Shown here one piece after another: positions 1-8,056 of a DNA stretch of 64,000 nt (its first letter is position 1; each line of letters begins with the position of its first letter). A program made the position numbers and the translations under genes. The DNA comes from Collinsella bouchesdurhonensis. GTDB taxonomy: Bacteria; Actinomycetota; Coriobacteriia; Coriobacteriales; Coriobacteriaceae. The notes beneath the pieces are model-generated. The model saw only the letters and a list, made by a program, of their open reading frames with translations, was not told the origin of the DNA and made no database searches. The stretch covers positions 35,059 through 99,058 of the forward strand of contig NZ_LT699737.1 of assembly GCF_900155365.1 (NCBI RefSeq). Direction: 5' to 3'.

Positions 1-504
1 GTTCGCCCCGGCATTTTCTGCGCGCCGGAAGCCGACGCCAATCGTACGGGCAAAGTGACCGATGTCGAGCTTGACGCAGCTGTTGCCTCACGCGTGCGCG
101 TGGTTGAGCATATCCCCGCCGATAGCCAGGCGTCGATTGCCGAAGCCAAACGCCTGCTTGTGTTGGGCCGCGGCATCGGCTCGAAGAAGAACCTACCGGT
201 GATGCGCCGTCTGGCAGAGCTGTTGGGGGCAGAAATCGGCTGCACGCGCCCCTTGGTCGAAGCCGGTTGGCTCGAGTACCGCCATCAGGTTGGCCAAACA
301 GGCGTCTCCGTTGCGCCCGAGCTGCTCATCAGCCTGGGCGTCTCCGGCGCCATTCAGCACCTGGCAGGTATCAGCGGTGCCCAAACCGTCGTCGCCGTCA
401 ACGAAGACGCCGATGCCCCCATCTTCAACGCCGCGCAATATGCCGTCGTCGGCGACTGCGTGGAGGTGGCCCAGCGCCTTATCGCCCAGCTCGAAGCCCG
501 ATAG
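1..504 (+). CDS. etfA: Electron transfer flavoprotein alpha subunit, C-terminal part (5' end outside window)
   Basis: The reading frame is open from the first base and stops at 502-504, so only the last 167 residues are present. They form the FAD-binding domain of ETF alpha: the motifs GRGIGSK, LGAEIGCTRPLVEAGW, QVGQTG, SGAIQHLAG and DADAPIF fall in the family order. ETF alpha pairs with ETF beta to pass electrons between acyl-CoA or other flavin dehydrogenases and a quinone, ferredoxin or bifurcating partner in the cytoplasm. The beta subunit would be expected upstream, outside the window. The first in-frame ATG at 55 is internal to the domain and is not the start. Confidence 0.93.
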   Translation, partial: VRPGIFCAPEADANRTGKVTDVELDAAVASRVRVVEHIPADSQASIAEAKRLLVLGRGIGSKKNLPVMRRLAELLGAEIGCTRPLVEAGWLEYRHQVGQTGVSVAPELLISLGVSGAIQHLAGISGAQTVVAVNEDADAPIFNAAQYAVVGDCVEVAQRLIAQLEAR

Positions 505-588
505 ACCATCCGCGTCGCGGGGGCGCCGTCGCTGGCCGCGTCCCCGCCGTCGCTGCCCCGCCGTCGTCATTGCAGCCTGCCGCCACGC

Positions 589-655
589 AAATGAAGCAGA
601 AAATCCCTTTTAGACCGTGAGACACCTGAGCTAAAAGGGATTTTCTGCTTCATTT
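589..655. repeat. Perfect palindromic element, 25-bp arms
   Basis: Left arm 589-613 and right arm 631-655 are exact reverse complements, separated by a 17-base loop (614-630). The arms begin AAATGAAGCAG and end CTTTTAG. It lies between the convergent etfA and deformylase genes. A diverged copy with the same arm length and spacing lies at 18223-18289, so this is a repeated element and not only a terminator. The right arm is followed by TTTAAAAA, so it might also stop transcription from etfA. Confidence 0.9.
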
Positions 656-703
656 AAAAAGACGCCGCGTGCGTCCGGCACCAGCCAGAGCGCACGCGGC
701 GTC
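653..703 (-). terminator. Rho-independent terminator of the deformylase-like gene
   Basis: A perfect 13-bp inverted repeat (661-673 with 691-703, GACGCCGCGTGCG) is followed on the minus strand by TTTTTAAA (653-660). It sits just downstream of the minus-strand gene ending at 724. Confidence 0.8.
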
Positions 704-723
704 CCGCATTGCGAAAGCGACAA

Positions 724-1143
724 CTAGACGAGCTTGCCGGCGCAGTGATCGGCCATGTGCTGAATCATCTGAGCCTCCCAGCCCACGAACTCGCCCTTGC
801 GATGACGGAGCTCGCCATCGACAAACTCGTCGTAGGACAGTTTGATCTTGATGTAGCGCGTCACTCGGGAGATACCCTCGTGCGTAAGGCAGGACTCCTC
901 CACCTTATCGGCGCCCAGACCAAAGAGCACCTTGGGGTTGGCCATCACGCGCACCGTGCCCGACTCGTCCTCGAAGGCGAACAGCGCGCGGGTGACGCCA
1001 ATCTGGTTCGCGGCCAGGCAGCCAGCGTTCTCCAGGCTTGCAAGCGTGTCCGTAAGGTCGGTGGCGACAGCAATGTCCTCAACGGTCGCAGGCTCGCAGG
1101 GGGTGCTCAGCAGCGCCTCGTCGGTCACCAATTCCTTGATCAT
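724..1143 (-). CDS. Peptide deformylase family protein lacking the catalytic glutamate
   Basis: 139 residues, close to the short deformylases of about 135 residues known from anaerobic Gram-positives. Family motifs in order: GCLAANQIG (motif 1), ESCLTHEG (motif 2, with the metal-ligand Cys) and QHMADH (motif 3). Motif 3 is normally QHExDH. The two metal-binding His are kept, but the Glu that activates water is Met here (codon ATG). A true deformylase removes the formyl group from the initiator methionine of nascent proteins. Without the Glu, activity is doubtful; it may be a catalytically weak paralogue or a binding protein. The start at 1143 was kept because it gives the expected family length. 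Confidence 0.8.
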   Translation of the reverse strand: MIKELVTDEALLSTPCEPATVEDIAVATDLTDTLASLENAGCLAANQIGVTRALFAFEDESGTVRVMANPKVLFGLGADKVEESCLTHEGISRVTRYIKIKLSYDEFVDGELRHRKGEFVGWEAQMIQHMADHCAGKLV

Positions 1144-1375
1144 GGGTCAACTCCTCATCTATCGACAAAACTGCATCTAGAGTAACAGAGCGAACGGCAC
1201 TCGCCCGCAGCGGATATAAGCCGTTGCGAAACCGTCATCTTGCCTTATCTTGACTCAAAAGAGCAACCGGTTGGAAATATTGCCCACATGCTGTGGATTT
1301 ATCCAAGCACCATACGGTAGAGTGTAGGACGTTGTAAATCTGCGGAAGCGATCCGCAACAGCGAAAAGGGGATTC

Positions 1376-2689
1376 ATGGAATCGTTCTTTAAGTACGGTG
1401 AGCGAGGCTCGTCCTTCGGCACCGAGGTCCGCGCGGGCCTGACCACGTTCCTTGCGATGGCCTACATCATCGCCGTCAACCCGGCGATACTCTCCGGCGC
1501 CGGCATCGACGGCGGCGCGCTCGCCTGCGCCACCTGTCTGGGCGCCGGCATCATGACCATCTGCATGGGCATCTTTGCCAACCGCCCGCTCGCCTGCGCC
1601 TCGGGCCTGGGCATCAACGCCATGGTCGCCGGCATTACCGCCACCATGTGCGGCGGCGACTGGCACGTCGCCATGGGCGTCATCTTCCTTGAGGGCATCG
1701 TCATCTTGCTGCTCGTTTTGTGCGGCCTGCGCGAGGCCATCATGGATGCTATCCCGGTAACCCTGCGCCATGCCATCTCCGTTGGCCTGGGTCTCTTCAT
1801 CGCCCTCATCGGCCTGGCCGACGCCGGCATCATCGTCGCCGGCAACGGCACCCTCGTGGGCCTGGGCGACGTCACCTCCCCCGCCTTCATCGTCGGTATC
1901 GTCTCGATTGTCGTGACCGTGGCGCTTGCCTCCCGCAACGTCCCCGGCTCGCTGCTCATCGGCATCATCGTCGCCGTGCTCGCCGGCATTCCGCTGGGCG
2001 TCACGCAGGCACCGACGGGCATCGTGGCACCGCTCAATCTCTCGACTTTTGGCGCCCCGTTTGCCGCCACCGCCGACGGCACCCTCGCCATCGTGAAGGT
2101 CCTCACCGACCCGATGCTGCTCATTGTCGCATTCTCCCTGCTCATGAGCGACTTCTTTGACACCATGGGCACCGCTATGGCCGTAGCCAAGCAGGGCGAG
2201 TTCCTCACCGAGGACGGCAATGTCGAGGACATCCGCCCCATTCTGATTGTCGACTCCGTGGCGGCTGCAGCTGGCGGCTTTATGGGCGTTTCGTCCATCA
2301 CCACCTTTGTCGAGTCCACTTCGGGTGCCGCGGACGGCGGCCGCTCCGGCCTCACCTCCGTCACCACCGGTGTGCTGTTCATCCTCGCCGCGTTCTTCTC
2401 GCCGATCGTCACCGTTGTCTCCAGCGCTGCCACCTGCGGCGCTCTGGTCTACGTTGGCTACCTCATGATGACCGAGGTCACCGAGATCGATTGGACCGAC
2501 GTGTCCCAGGGCTTCCCGGCGTTCATGATCGCTGCCGGCGTGTCCTTCACCTACTCCATCTCCGCTGGCATCGGCCTGGGCTTCATCGCCTATGTCATCG
2601 TCGCCGTCTTCACCGGCAAGGCCCGCGAGATCAAGCCGCTCATGTGGATCGCTGCCCTTGCGTTCCTCGTCTACTTCTTCGTAGCGTAA
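1376..2689 (+). CDS. AzgA/PbuG-type purine (guanine/hypoxanthine/adenine) permease
   Basis: 437 residues, with about a dozen hydrophobic segments. The N-terminus reads ESFFKYGERGSSFGTEVRAGLTTFLAMAYI, typical of the AzgA branch of the nucleobase-cation symporter-2 fold. Later signatures are ASGLGINAM, LMSDFFDTMGTAMAVA and SSITTFVESTSGAADGGRSGL. It imports purine bases across the cytoplasmic membrane with protons for salvage. A strong ribosome site, AAAAGGGG (1364-1371), precedes ATG 1376. The gene stands alone, with a terminator at 2716-2750. Exact substrate preference cannot be read from the sequence. Confidence 0.93.
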   Translation: MESFFKYGERGSSFGTEVRAGLTTFLAMAYIIAVNPAILSGAGIDGGALACATCLGAGIMTICMGIFANRPLACASGLGINAMVAGITATMCGGDWHVAMGVIFLEGIVILLLVLCGLREAIMDAIPVTLRHAISVGLGLFIALIGLADAGIIVAGNGTLVGLGDVTSPAFIVGIVSIVVTVALASRNVPGSLLIGIIVAVLAGIPLGVTQAPTGIVAPLNLSTFGAPFAATADGTLAIVKVLTDPMLLIVAFSLLMSDFFDTMGTAMAVAKQGEFLTEDGNVEDIRPILIVDSVAAAAGGFMGVSSITTFVESTSGAADGGRSGLTSVTTGVLFILAAFFSPIVTVVSSAATCGALVYVGYLMMTEVTEIDWTDVSQGFPAFMIAAGVSFTYSISAGIGLGFIAYVIVAVFTGKAREIKPLMWIAALAFLVYFFVA

Positions 2690-2715
2690 GCGCACAAGCC
2701 ATATCAAACCAGCAG

Positions 2716-2750
2716 AGCGCGGGGCCGCATAAACGGCTCCGCGCTTTTTT
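2716..2750 (+). terminator. Rho-independent terminator of the purine permease gene
   Basis: 12-bp stem with one G-T pair (2716-2727 with 2734-2745), a 6-base loop, then a run of T to 2750. Confidence 0.88.
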
Positions 2751-2755
2751 GATTG

Positions 2756-2910
2756 TTGAGCGGCAGCTCTGTTCGTTCCTTAACCATGGCCGCTGTTGAG
2801 CGGCAGGTTTTCTCTTGTTCTCGGTTATCGGATGGCGGGTTTTCTCTCGCTCTCAGTTATTGAGTGGCGGGTTTTCATTCATTTCCAATTGAGTGGCGGT
2901 TTCTCGCTCT
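2756..2910. repeat. Degenerate direct repeats, five copies of a TTGAGYGGCRG-like unit
   Basis: The core GGCAG/GGCGG occurs at 2762, 2802, 2834, 2866 and 2895, spaced 40, 32, 32 and 29 bases. Copies 2 to 5 share the following tract GGTTTTCTC or a close variant. An inverted copy of the core (CCGCCACTTATCTCAA) lies at about 2949-2964. There is no convincing coding potential here, and the function is unknown. Confidence 0.6.
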
Positions 2911-2991
2911 TTTTTCGTCAAGAAACAGCGCTCATTCGCATGATTATCCGCCACTTATCTCAAAATGTACGATTTGCCGCCATTCATCCCC

Positions 2992-3054
2992 GCGACAAAG
3001 GGCCCATCCCCTGGACATGGCACAATCGATATGCCCAGCATCACCCTTTGTCGC
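2992..3054. promoter_or_regulatory. Inverted repeat flanking the presumed promoter/leader of the esterase gene
   Basis: GCGACAAAGGG at 2992-3002 and its exact reverse complement at 3044-3054 are separated by 41 bases. The right arm ends one base before the ribosome site AAAGGA (3055-3060) of the gene starting at 3068. The arrangement suits paired operator sites or a leader hairpin that masks the ribosome site. Confidence 0.5.
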
Positions 3055-3067
3055 AAAGGAGCCACAC

Positions 3068-3733
3068 ATGGCAGCATGCGAAAAACAGGTCGCCATATAC
3101 CCCGCACCCAACGCGGGGGCGCCCATCGTGTACCTGCCCGTTGTCGCGGGAATGGGAGACGACGTTCTCCAGTGCTGTTGTGACCTGGGCTGTCTTCCGT
3201 TCACACTTGTGGCTATCGGCGGGCTCGATTGGAACCGCGAGCTCTCCCCTTGGCCCTGCGACGCCATCACGGCGGCCAGCGAGCCATTTGCTGGAGAAGC
3301 CGCGGCCTTCCTACATGAACTTACGCGCAAGATCATTCCCTCGATCGAAGCACCCCTCGCCGTTCCCCCACGCCTCCGCGCTATCGCCGGTTACTCGCTC
3401 GCCGGGCTCTTTGCCCTGTGGGCATGCTGCAAAACCGATCTGTTTAGCCGAGCGGCAAGCATCTCGGGCTCGCTGTGGTTTCCCGGTTTTGCCGAGTACC
3501 TCGACGAGAATCTTCCTCAAGGTGCCCTCGACGTCGCCTACCTCTCCTTGGGCAAAAAGGAGCACAAGACCCCCAACCGAATGATGCGCAAGGTGCTCGC
3601 CGACACCAAACGCTGCGAGCAGACCCTGCAAGACCGCGGCGCCAAAACGCTCTTTGAGTGCAATCCCGGCAACCACTTTAGCGAGCCGGCCCTACGAAGT
3701 GCGAGGGGCATCGCTTGGATGCTCGCACAATAA
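3068..3733 (+). CDS. Esterase-like alpha/beta hydrolase
   Basis: 221 residues from ATG 3068, chosen because AAAGGA lies 7 bases upstream; an open frame continues further upstream but has no ribosome site. GYSLAGLFA (nucleophile elbow, Ser in G-x-S-x-G) sits mid-protein. A likely catalytic His is in NPGNHFSEP near the C-terminus. The layout matches the putative esterase (esterase D/enterochelin esterase-like) family. There is no signal peptide, so it is cytoplasmic. The substrate is unknown, and no gene next to it suggests a pathway. Confidence 0.75.
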   Translation: MAACEKQVAIYPAPNAGAPIVYLPVVAGMGDDVLQCCCDLGCLPFTLVAIGGLDWNRELSPWPCDAITAASEPFAGEAAAFLHELTRKIIPSIEAPLAVPPRLRAIAGYSLAGLFALWACCKTDLFSRAASISGSLWFPGFAEYLDENLPQGALDVAYLSLGKKEHKTPNRMMRKVLADTKRCEQTLQDRGAKTLFECNPGNHFSEPALRSARGIAWMLAQ

Positions 3734-3865
3734 GGGTCGTGCGGTTTTCTTTGGACTTCAAGCGCCTGAGCTTGCATAAAATTGGCCATATTCGTTCCCA
3801 AATGGCACTATCGGCCGCACCCGTTGGCGCGTACGCTCAAAGCAGCGGTGCACACCATATGAGAG

Positions 3866-5635
3866 ATGGGAACAGCCATGACCACGTTCACGACCCCCAC
3901 CAAGCATGACCGTCCTGCAGGAGCGCACTTTGCCGATCTCCGCCCGCGCCACCGTGCCGTGCTCGCACGCGGGAGCTGGCGCCGCGTGACCCGCCGTATC
4001 GTCTGCAGCTTGGCCTGTGCGCTCACGGTGAGCTCGTTGCTCATGCCGAGCATCTCGCTTGCCGCCGAATGGATCGACGTCGGCGGCACCCAGTACAACG
4101 CCGGCACCGCGGCAGGCGACGACGCCGGCACCTGGTCATGGGATGGCGCCGACGATATGAAGCTCAACGGCTATGACGGCGTTGCGATCCAGGCCGAGGG
4201 CAAGCTCAACGTAAGCTACTCGGGCAATAACACCGTCACCAACGAGAACGGCCGCGGCATCTTGGTTATGGATGGTAATGCCGAGAACGCCGAGCTCAAC
4301 ATTCAAGGTGATGCATCTAGCACGCTCAACGTGACATCTTCTGGCGACGCCATCATGTCCGATGGCGACATCAACATCGACGGTGCTGGCACCGTCAACG
4401 CCACGAGTACCGAGCACGACGCTATCGATGCCAAGGGTGATCTCACCATCAAGGGTTCGGGCAACGTCAACGCCACGGGTGATTCGGATGGCATCAGGGC
4501 CGACGGCGACATCACGATCGACAATAGCGGAACCGTCACCGCCAAGGCTACCGAGGATCAAGGAATCGATGCCAAGGAAAACCTCACCATCAAGGGCGGC
4601 GGCACGGTAGAGGCAAGCTCTGTCGAGGACGTAGCGATTTGGGCTGGCGGCAACATCGAGATTTCGGGCGGCAGCCAGGTCAAGGCAAGCTCCGAGGAAG
4701 ACTATGCCGTTAAGGCCATAGGCGGCCTCACGGTCACAAATGCCTCCCTTAACGCGCATGGTGTTGGATATGGCATCTATGCCTATAAGGGCATCACGCT
4801 CGACCACGCGACCGTGACGGTCCGCGCGGCCGCAGAACGCGACGGTGTCAGCGCCCTCTTCACCGATGAGGACGACATCGTCATCAAGAACGGCTCGATC
4901 GTGGATGCGTTCGCAGAGGGCGAATTCTCGACTGCGATTTCCACCAGAAACTACAACCCCAACGAAGCGGGTGGTCACATCTACATTAGCGACTCCGTTG
5001 TCAAGGCTATAGCCCGCTATATCGAGACCGGCGGCGATGGCCCCGACTGCTACAGTGGAAACCAGGATGGCGAGATCACCCCTGAGCGCAGGGGCGTGAA
5101 CATCGGCATCTTTGCTCAGACCAGCGAGGGCATCACGCCCGCGACCATCTCGATCGTCCGCAGCAAGGTCACGGCCGAGGGAGACACGGCGGCAATCTTC
5201 GCCCTTGCCATGAGCGCGGACGGCAAGGCGATCGGCACCATCGAGATCGAAGGCGCCGGCATCCTGACGCCTGAAGGCGGCAAAGTCATTGACTATCGCC
5301 ACAAAGAAGAGCTCAGTGACGGCACCGTCTACGAGGCAGGCCAAGCCATTGGCACAGGCGACGCCGTGGTTGATTCCCCCTACGACGATGCCATCGCCAA
5401 GAGAGCCGTCATCGCACCGTCTACGAGGCAGGCCAAGCCCGAGGATTCCAAGCCTGATTCCAAGCCTGAGGGCACAAAGACGACCAAGACCGTTGCGACC
5501 GCAACCGTGGGAGCCAAGACCGTCGGCAAGCTCGCAGCAACCGGCGACACCTCGGGCGCAACCATCGTAGCGACCGCCCTTGCGGGAGCAGCCGCTATCG
5601 CCGCGGGTGCCGTGGCGAGCCGTAAGCGCTCGTAG
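3866..5635 (+). CDS. Large repetitive surface protein with carbohydrate-binding-like repeats and LAATG anchor
   Basis: 589 residues. A basic N-terminus with hydrophobic stretch (RIVCSLACALTVSSLLMPSISLAAE) is a signal peptide. The body is a run of repeats of about 27 residues, alternating a D-G-D-I-x-I-like strand with a G-x-V-x-A strand, as expected for a right-handed beta-solenoid. It resembles the carbohydrate-binding-domain proteins common in gut anaerobes. The C-terminus is KLAATGD, then a hydrophobic helix, then RKRS: a sortase signal with LAxTG in place of LPxTG, the form recognised by class E sortases of actinobacteria. Start could be 3866 or 3878, which has GGGA upstream. The ligand is unknown. 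Confidence 0.75.
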   Translation: MGTAMTTFTTPTKHDRPAGAHFADLRPRHRAVLARGSWRRVTRRIVCSLACALTVSSLLMPSISLAAEWIDVGGTQYNAGTAAGDDAGTWSWDGADDMKLNGYDGVAIQAEGKLNVSYSGNNTVTNENGRGILVMDGNAENAELNIQGDASSTLNVTSSGDAIMSDGDINIDGAGTVNATSTEHDAIDAKGDLTIKGSGNVNATGDSDGIRADGDITIDNSGTVTAKATEDQGIDAKENLTIKGGGTVEASSVEDVAIWAGGNIEISGGSQVKASSEEDYAVKAIGGLTVTNASLNAHGVGYGIYAYKGITLDHATVTVRAAAERDGVSALFTDEDDIVIKNGSIVDAFAEGEFSTAISTRNYNPNEAGGHIYISDSVVKAIARYIETGGDGPDCYSGNQDGEITPERRGVNIGIFAQTSEGITPATISIVRSKVTAEGDTAAIFALAMSADGKAIGTIEIEGAGILTPEGGKVIDYRHKEELSDGTVYEAGQAIGTGDAVVDSPYDDAIAKRAVIAPSTRQAKPEDSKPDSKPEGTKTTKTVATATVGAKTVGKLAATGDTSGATIVATALAGAAAIAAGAVASRKRS

Positions 5636-5748
5636 CGCACAACGGGGCGTACGCCCGAAAGGTGCCAAGCATCGCTCCCTCTCCATGTGGAAGCGGCCGC
5701 CGGAGCTCCCCCTCCGGCGGCCGCGCTTTCTATCCCGGCCAACGCCAT

Positions 5749-6645
5749 CTAGATGTGACGCCGCAGCGCCTCGACATACGCCTCGCCATAGCGCGTGAGC
5801 TGTGAGTTCTTTCGCGTGATAACGCCTATCTCCATATACTCGTCCACATCGAGCGGCACAGCGACAATACCCTCGCCGTTGAGCTCGGCCGAGATGACGC
5901 CCGAGCAAACGGTATAGCCGTCCAAACCGATTACCAGGTTGAACAGTGTGGCACGGTCGCGCACGCGAATGTTCTTGGCGCGATCCAAGGTGGAGAGAAT
6001 CTCCTCGGAGAAGTAAAACGAGTTGTAATCCCCCTGCTCGTAGGAGAGATAGGGGTAGTCCTGCAAGTCGTCGAGGGTGACGCTGCTGCGTCCCGCCAGC
6101 GGATGCGATGACGAAAGGAACACGTGCGGCTCGGCACGGAAAAGCGGCGCGAACTCCAGCTCGTTTTGACGCAGCATCTTCTCGATCACCTCGCGATTGC
6201 GCGAGCTCAAATACAAGATGCCCAACTCGCTTTTCATATGCGAGACGTCCTCGATAATCTCGTGCGTCTGTTCCTCGCGCAGGGTAAAGTCGTAGCGCGC
6301 AGCATCAAACTGACGAATCACGTCGACAAACGCATTGACCGCAAACGAGTAGTGCTGACACGAGACAGAGAAATGCGGCACTTGGCGCGCCTCGCCGCAG
6401 TAGCGTTCCTCGAGCAGATCGACCTGCTCGAGCACCTGGCGCGCATACCCTAAAAAGGTCTCGCCCTCCTCGGTCACCACCACGCCCTTGTTAGAGCGCT
6501 CAAAGATGGTAACCCCCATCTCGGCCTCGAGCTCACGGATTGAGGCGGTGATGGACGGCTGCGAGACAAACAGGCGGCGCGAGGCCTCGGTGATGTTGCC
6601 GCACTCGGCAACCTTGACGGCATAGATGAGCTGCTGCAGTTTCAT
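5749..6645 (-). CDS. LysR family transcriptional regulator
   Basis: 298 residues from the ATG at 6645, preceded by AAGGG. The N-terminal winged HTH reads MKLQQLIYAVKVAECG and SRRLFVSQPSITASIREL, followed by the EMGVTIFERSNKGVVVTEEG wing. The remainder is the LysR substrate-binding domain. The gene is transcribed away from the thiamine operon, with about 95 bases between the LysR start and the riboswitch. LysR proteins often regulate a divergent neighbour, but the thi operon already has a riboswitch. Its target and effector cannot be told from the sequence. Confidence 0.9.
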   Translation of the reverse strand: MKLQQLIYAVKVAECGNITEASRRLFVSQPSITASIRELEAEMGVTIFERSNKGVVVTEEGETFLGYARQVLEQVDLLEERYCGEARQVPHFSVSCQHYSFAVNAFVDVIRQFDAARYDFTLREEQTHEIIEDVSHMKSELGILYLSSRNREVIEKMLRQNELEFAPLFRAEPHVFLSSSHPLAGRSSVTLDDLQDYPYLSYEQGDYNSFYFSEEILSTLDRAKNIRVRDRATLFNLVIGLDGYTVCSGVISAELNGEGIVAVPLDVDEYMEIGVITRKNSQLTRYGEAYVEALRRHI

Positions 6646-6740
6646 GGGCGCGCCCTTCGTGAGGTTTCTTATGCATATTGGTTTCCTTATCGTACAACGC
6701 AACGGCGCAAACCCGCCTCATGGAGTACCATGTATGCCAC

Positions 6741-6840
6741 AGATTCGATGCAGGGGTGCCGCCGCGTGCGCGCGAGCAGGCTGAGAGGGCATGTGCCCAA
6801 CCCTTTGAACCTGTCAGTTAGCGCTGGCGTAGGGAGCATG
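6741..6840 (+). promoter_or_regulatory. TPP riboswitch (THI element)
   Basis: The conserved blocks appear in order: CAGGGGTGCC (6751-6760), AGGCTGAGAGGG (6778-6789), CCCTTTGAACCTG (6801-6813), TCAGTTAGC and CTGGCGTAGGGA (6823-6834). It ends about 65 bases before thiM. It binds thiamine pyrophosphate and turns the operon down when TPP is plentiful. The long G+C arm between the first two blocks is the variable P3 region. Confidence 0.95.
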
Positions 6841-6904
6841 TCCTCATGGTTTTGGGACACTGTAGCTTTACGTGCAGCATCCCCAAAAGCCTAGGGAGGC
6901 ATGC

Positions 6905-7744
6905 ATGATCGAAAAGAACCAGATCGAAGCCGCCGTTGCGGCCGCCGCACGCAAGGTGCGCGAGACCAACCCCATGGCGGGTTCCATCACCAACACCGTA
7001 ACCATCGACTTTGTGGCAAACGCCCAGCTCGCCGTTGGCGGCTCGGCAGCCATGGTCTATCTGCCCGACGAGGGCGAGGCCCTCGTGGCAGCCGGCAACG
7101 CCGTGTATCTCAACATGGGAACGCTCTTCCCCATTTATGAACAAACTATCCCCGCAACGGCCAAGGCCGCACACGACGCCGGCAAGGCATGGGTGCTCGA
7201 CCCGGTAGGCCTGGGCATTGGCGGCCTGCGCACCAAGCTGCTCGAAGAGCTCAAACCCTACAAGCCCACCATCGTTCGCGGCAACGCCTCCGAGATCATC
7301 GCTCTCGCAAGTCTGTGGGAGCTCCTTGGCGCCGAAGACGCCCTCGACCGTCCTCGCGGCGTGGACACCACCGACGGCGTTGACGCCGCACGCGAGGCCG
7401 CAGTCGCGCTCGCCCGCTACACGGGTGGTGCCGTGGTAGTCTCCGGCGAGGTCGACCTTGTGACCGATGGCACCACCGTCGTGCGCTCGCACGGAGGCAG
7501 CGAGCTCATGTCCAAGATCACGGGCTGCGGCTGCTCCCAGGGCGGCGTGCTTGCCGTCTACGCCACCTGCGCCGACGCCTTTACCGCGGCGGTCGCCGGC
7601 ACGGCCCACTACAACCTCGCCGGCACGCGCGCCGCAGCCGTGGCCACCGCGCCCGCAAGCTTCAAGGTCGCTTTTATCGATGAGCTCTACCGCGCCACGG
7701 GCGAAGAGATCGCCGCAAACCCGATGTGCGTCGAGGAGGCCTAG
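6905..7744 (+). CDS. thiM: Hydroxyethylthiazole kinase
   Basis: 279 residues from ATG 6905, preceded by AGGGAGG (an ATG at 6872 lacks a ribosome site). Motifs PMAGSITNTVTIDFVANAQL, GxAAMVY, VLDPVGLGIG, IRGNASEI-like (IVRGNASEI) and ITGCGCSQGG match ThiM. It phosphorylates the thiazole alcohol to hydroxyethylthiazole phosphate, the salvage half of thiamine synthesis, in the cytoplasm. It is first in a three-gene operon behind the TPP riboswitch. The next gene starts on the base after its stop. No thiD, thiC or thiG is present in the window. Confidence 0.95.
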   Translation: MIEKNQIEAAVAAAARKVRETNPMAGSITNTVTIDFVANAQLAVGGSAAMVYLPDEGEALVAAGNAVYLNMGTLFPIYEQTIPATAKAAHDAGKAWVLDPVGLGIGGLRTKLLEELKPYKPTIVRGNASEIIALASLWELLGAEDALDRPRGVDTTDGVDAAREAAVALARYTGGAVVVSGEVDLVTDGTTVVRSHGGSELMSKITGCGCSQGGVLAVYATCADAFTAAVAGTAHYNLAGTRAAAVATAPASFKVAFIDELYRATGEEIAANPMCVEEA

Positions 7745-8053
7745 ATGAACACGCTTATCGCTGTCGCCATCGCACCCTGCGGCACGGGCGACGAGCTATC
7801 TGCCGAGGTGGCAGAAGTCGTACGCGTCATCCGTGAGTCCGGCCTTCCCAGCCGCACGACCTCGATGTTCACCGAGATTGAAGGCGAATGGGACGAAGTC
7901 ATGCAGGTGGTCAAGGATGCCACCTTTGTCTTGGCAGAAAAGGGCGTTCGCACCGAGGTCGTGCTCAAGGCAGATGTGCGACCGGGCTTCGATCACATGA
8001 TGGACGGCAAACTGGAGCGTCTGGACGCCCAGCTCAAAGCACAGGAGGCATAG
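7745..8053 (+). CDS. MTH1187/UPF0045-type thiamine-binding protein
   Basis: 102 residues. The N-terminus (MNTLIAVAIAPCGTGDELS) and the segment SGLPSRTTSMFTEIEGEWDEVMQVVK match the small MTH1187/YkoF-like family, ferredoxin-fold dimers or tetramers reported to bind thiamine or related ligands. It begins directly after the thiM stop codon and lies between thiM and thiE, so it is almost certainly part of the riboswitch-controlled unit. A role in holding or delivering a thiamine precursor is inference from context. Confidence 0.85.
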   Translation: MNTLIAVAIAPCGTGDELSAEVAEVVRVIRESGLPSRTTSMFTEIEGEWDEVMQVVKDATFVLAEKGVRTEVVLKADVRPGFDHMMDGKLERLDAQLKAQEA

Positions 8054-8056
8054 ACC

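Noticed and set aside
1144..1375. Looked for a purine riboswitch before the purine permease gene
   Set aside because: The conserved purine-aptamer core blocks are not present; only a good ribosome site was found.
1235..2707. A 490-codon open frame antisense to the purine permease
   Set aside because: Asp/Gly/Ala-rich with no known domain; the permease is clear on the other strand.
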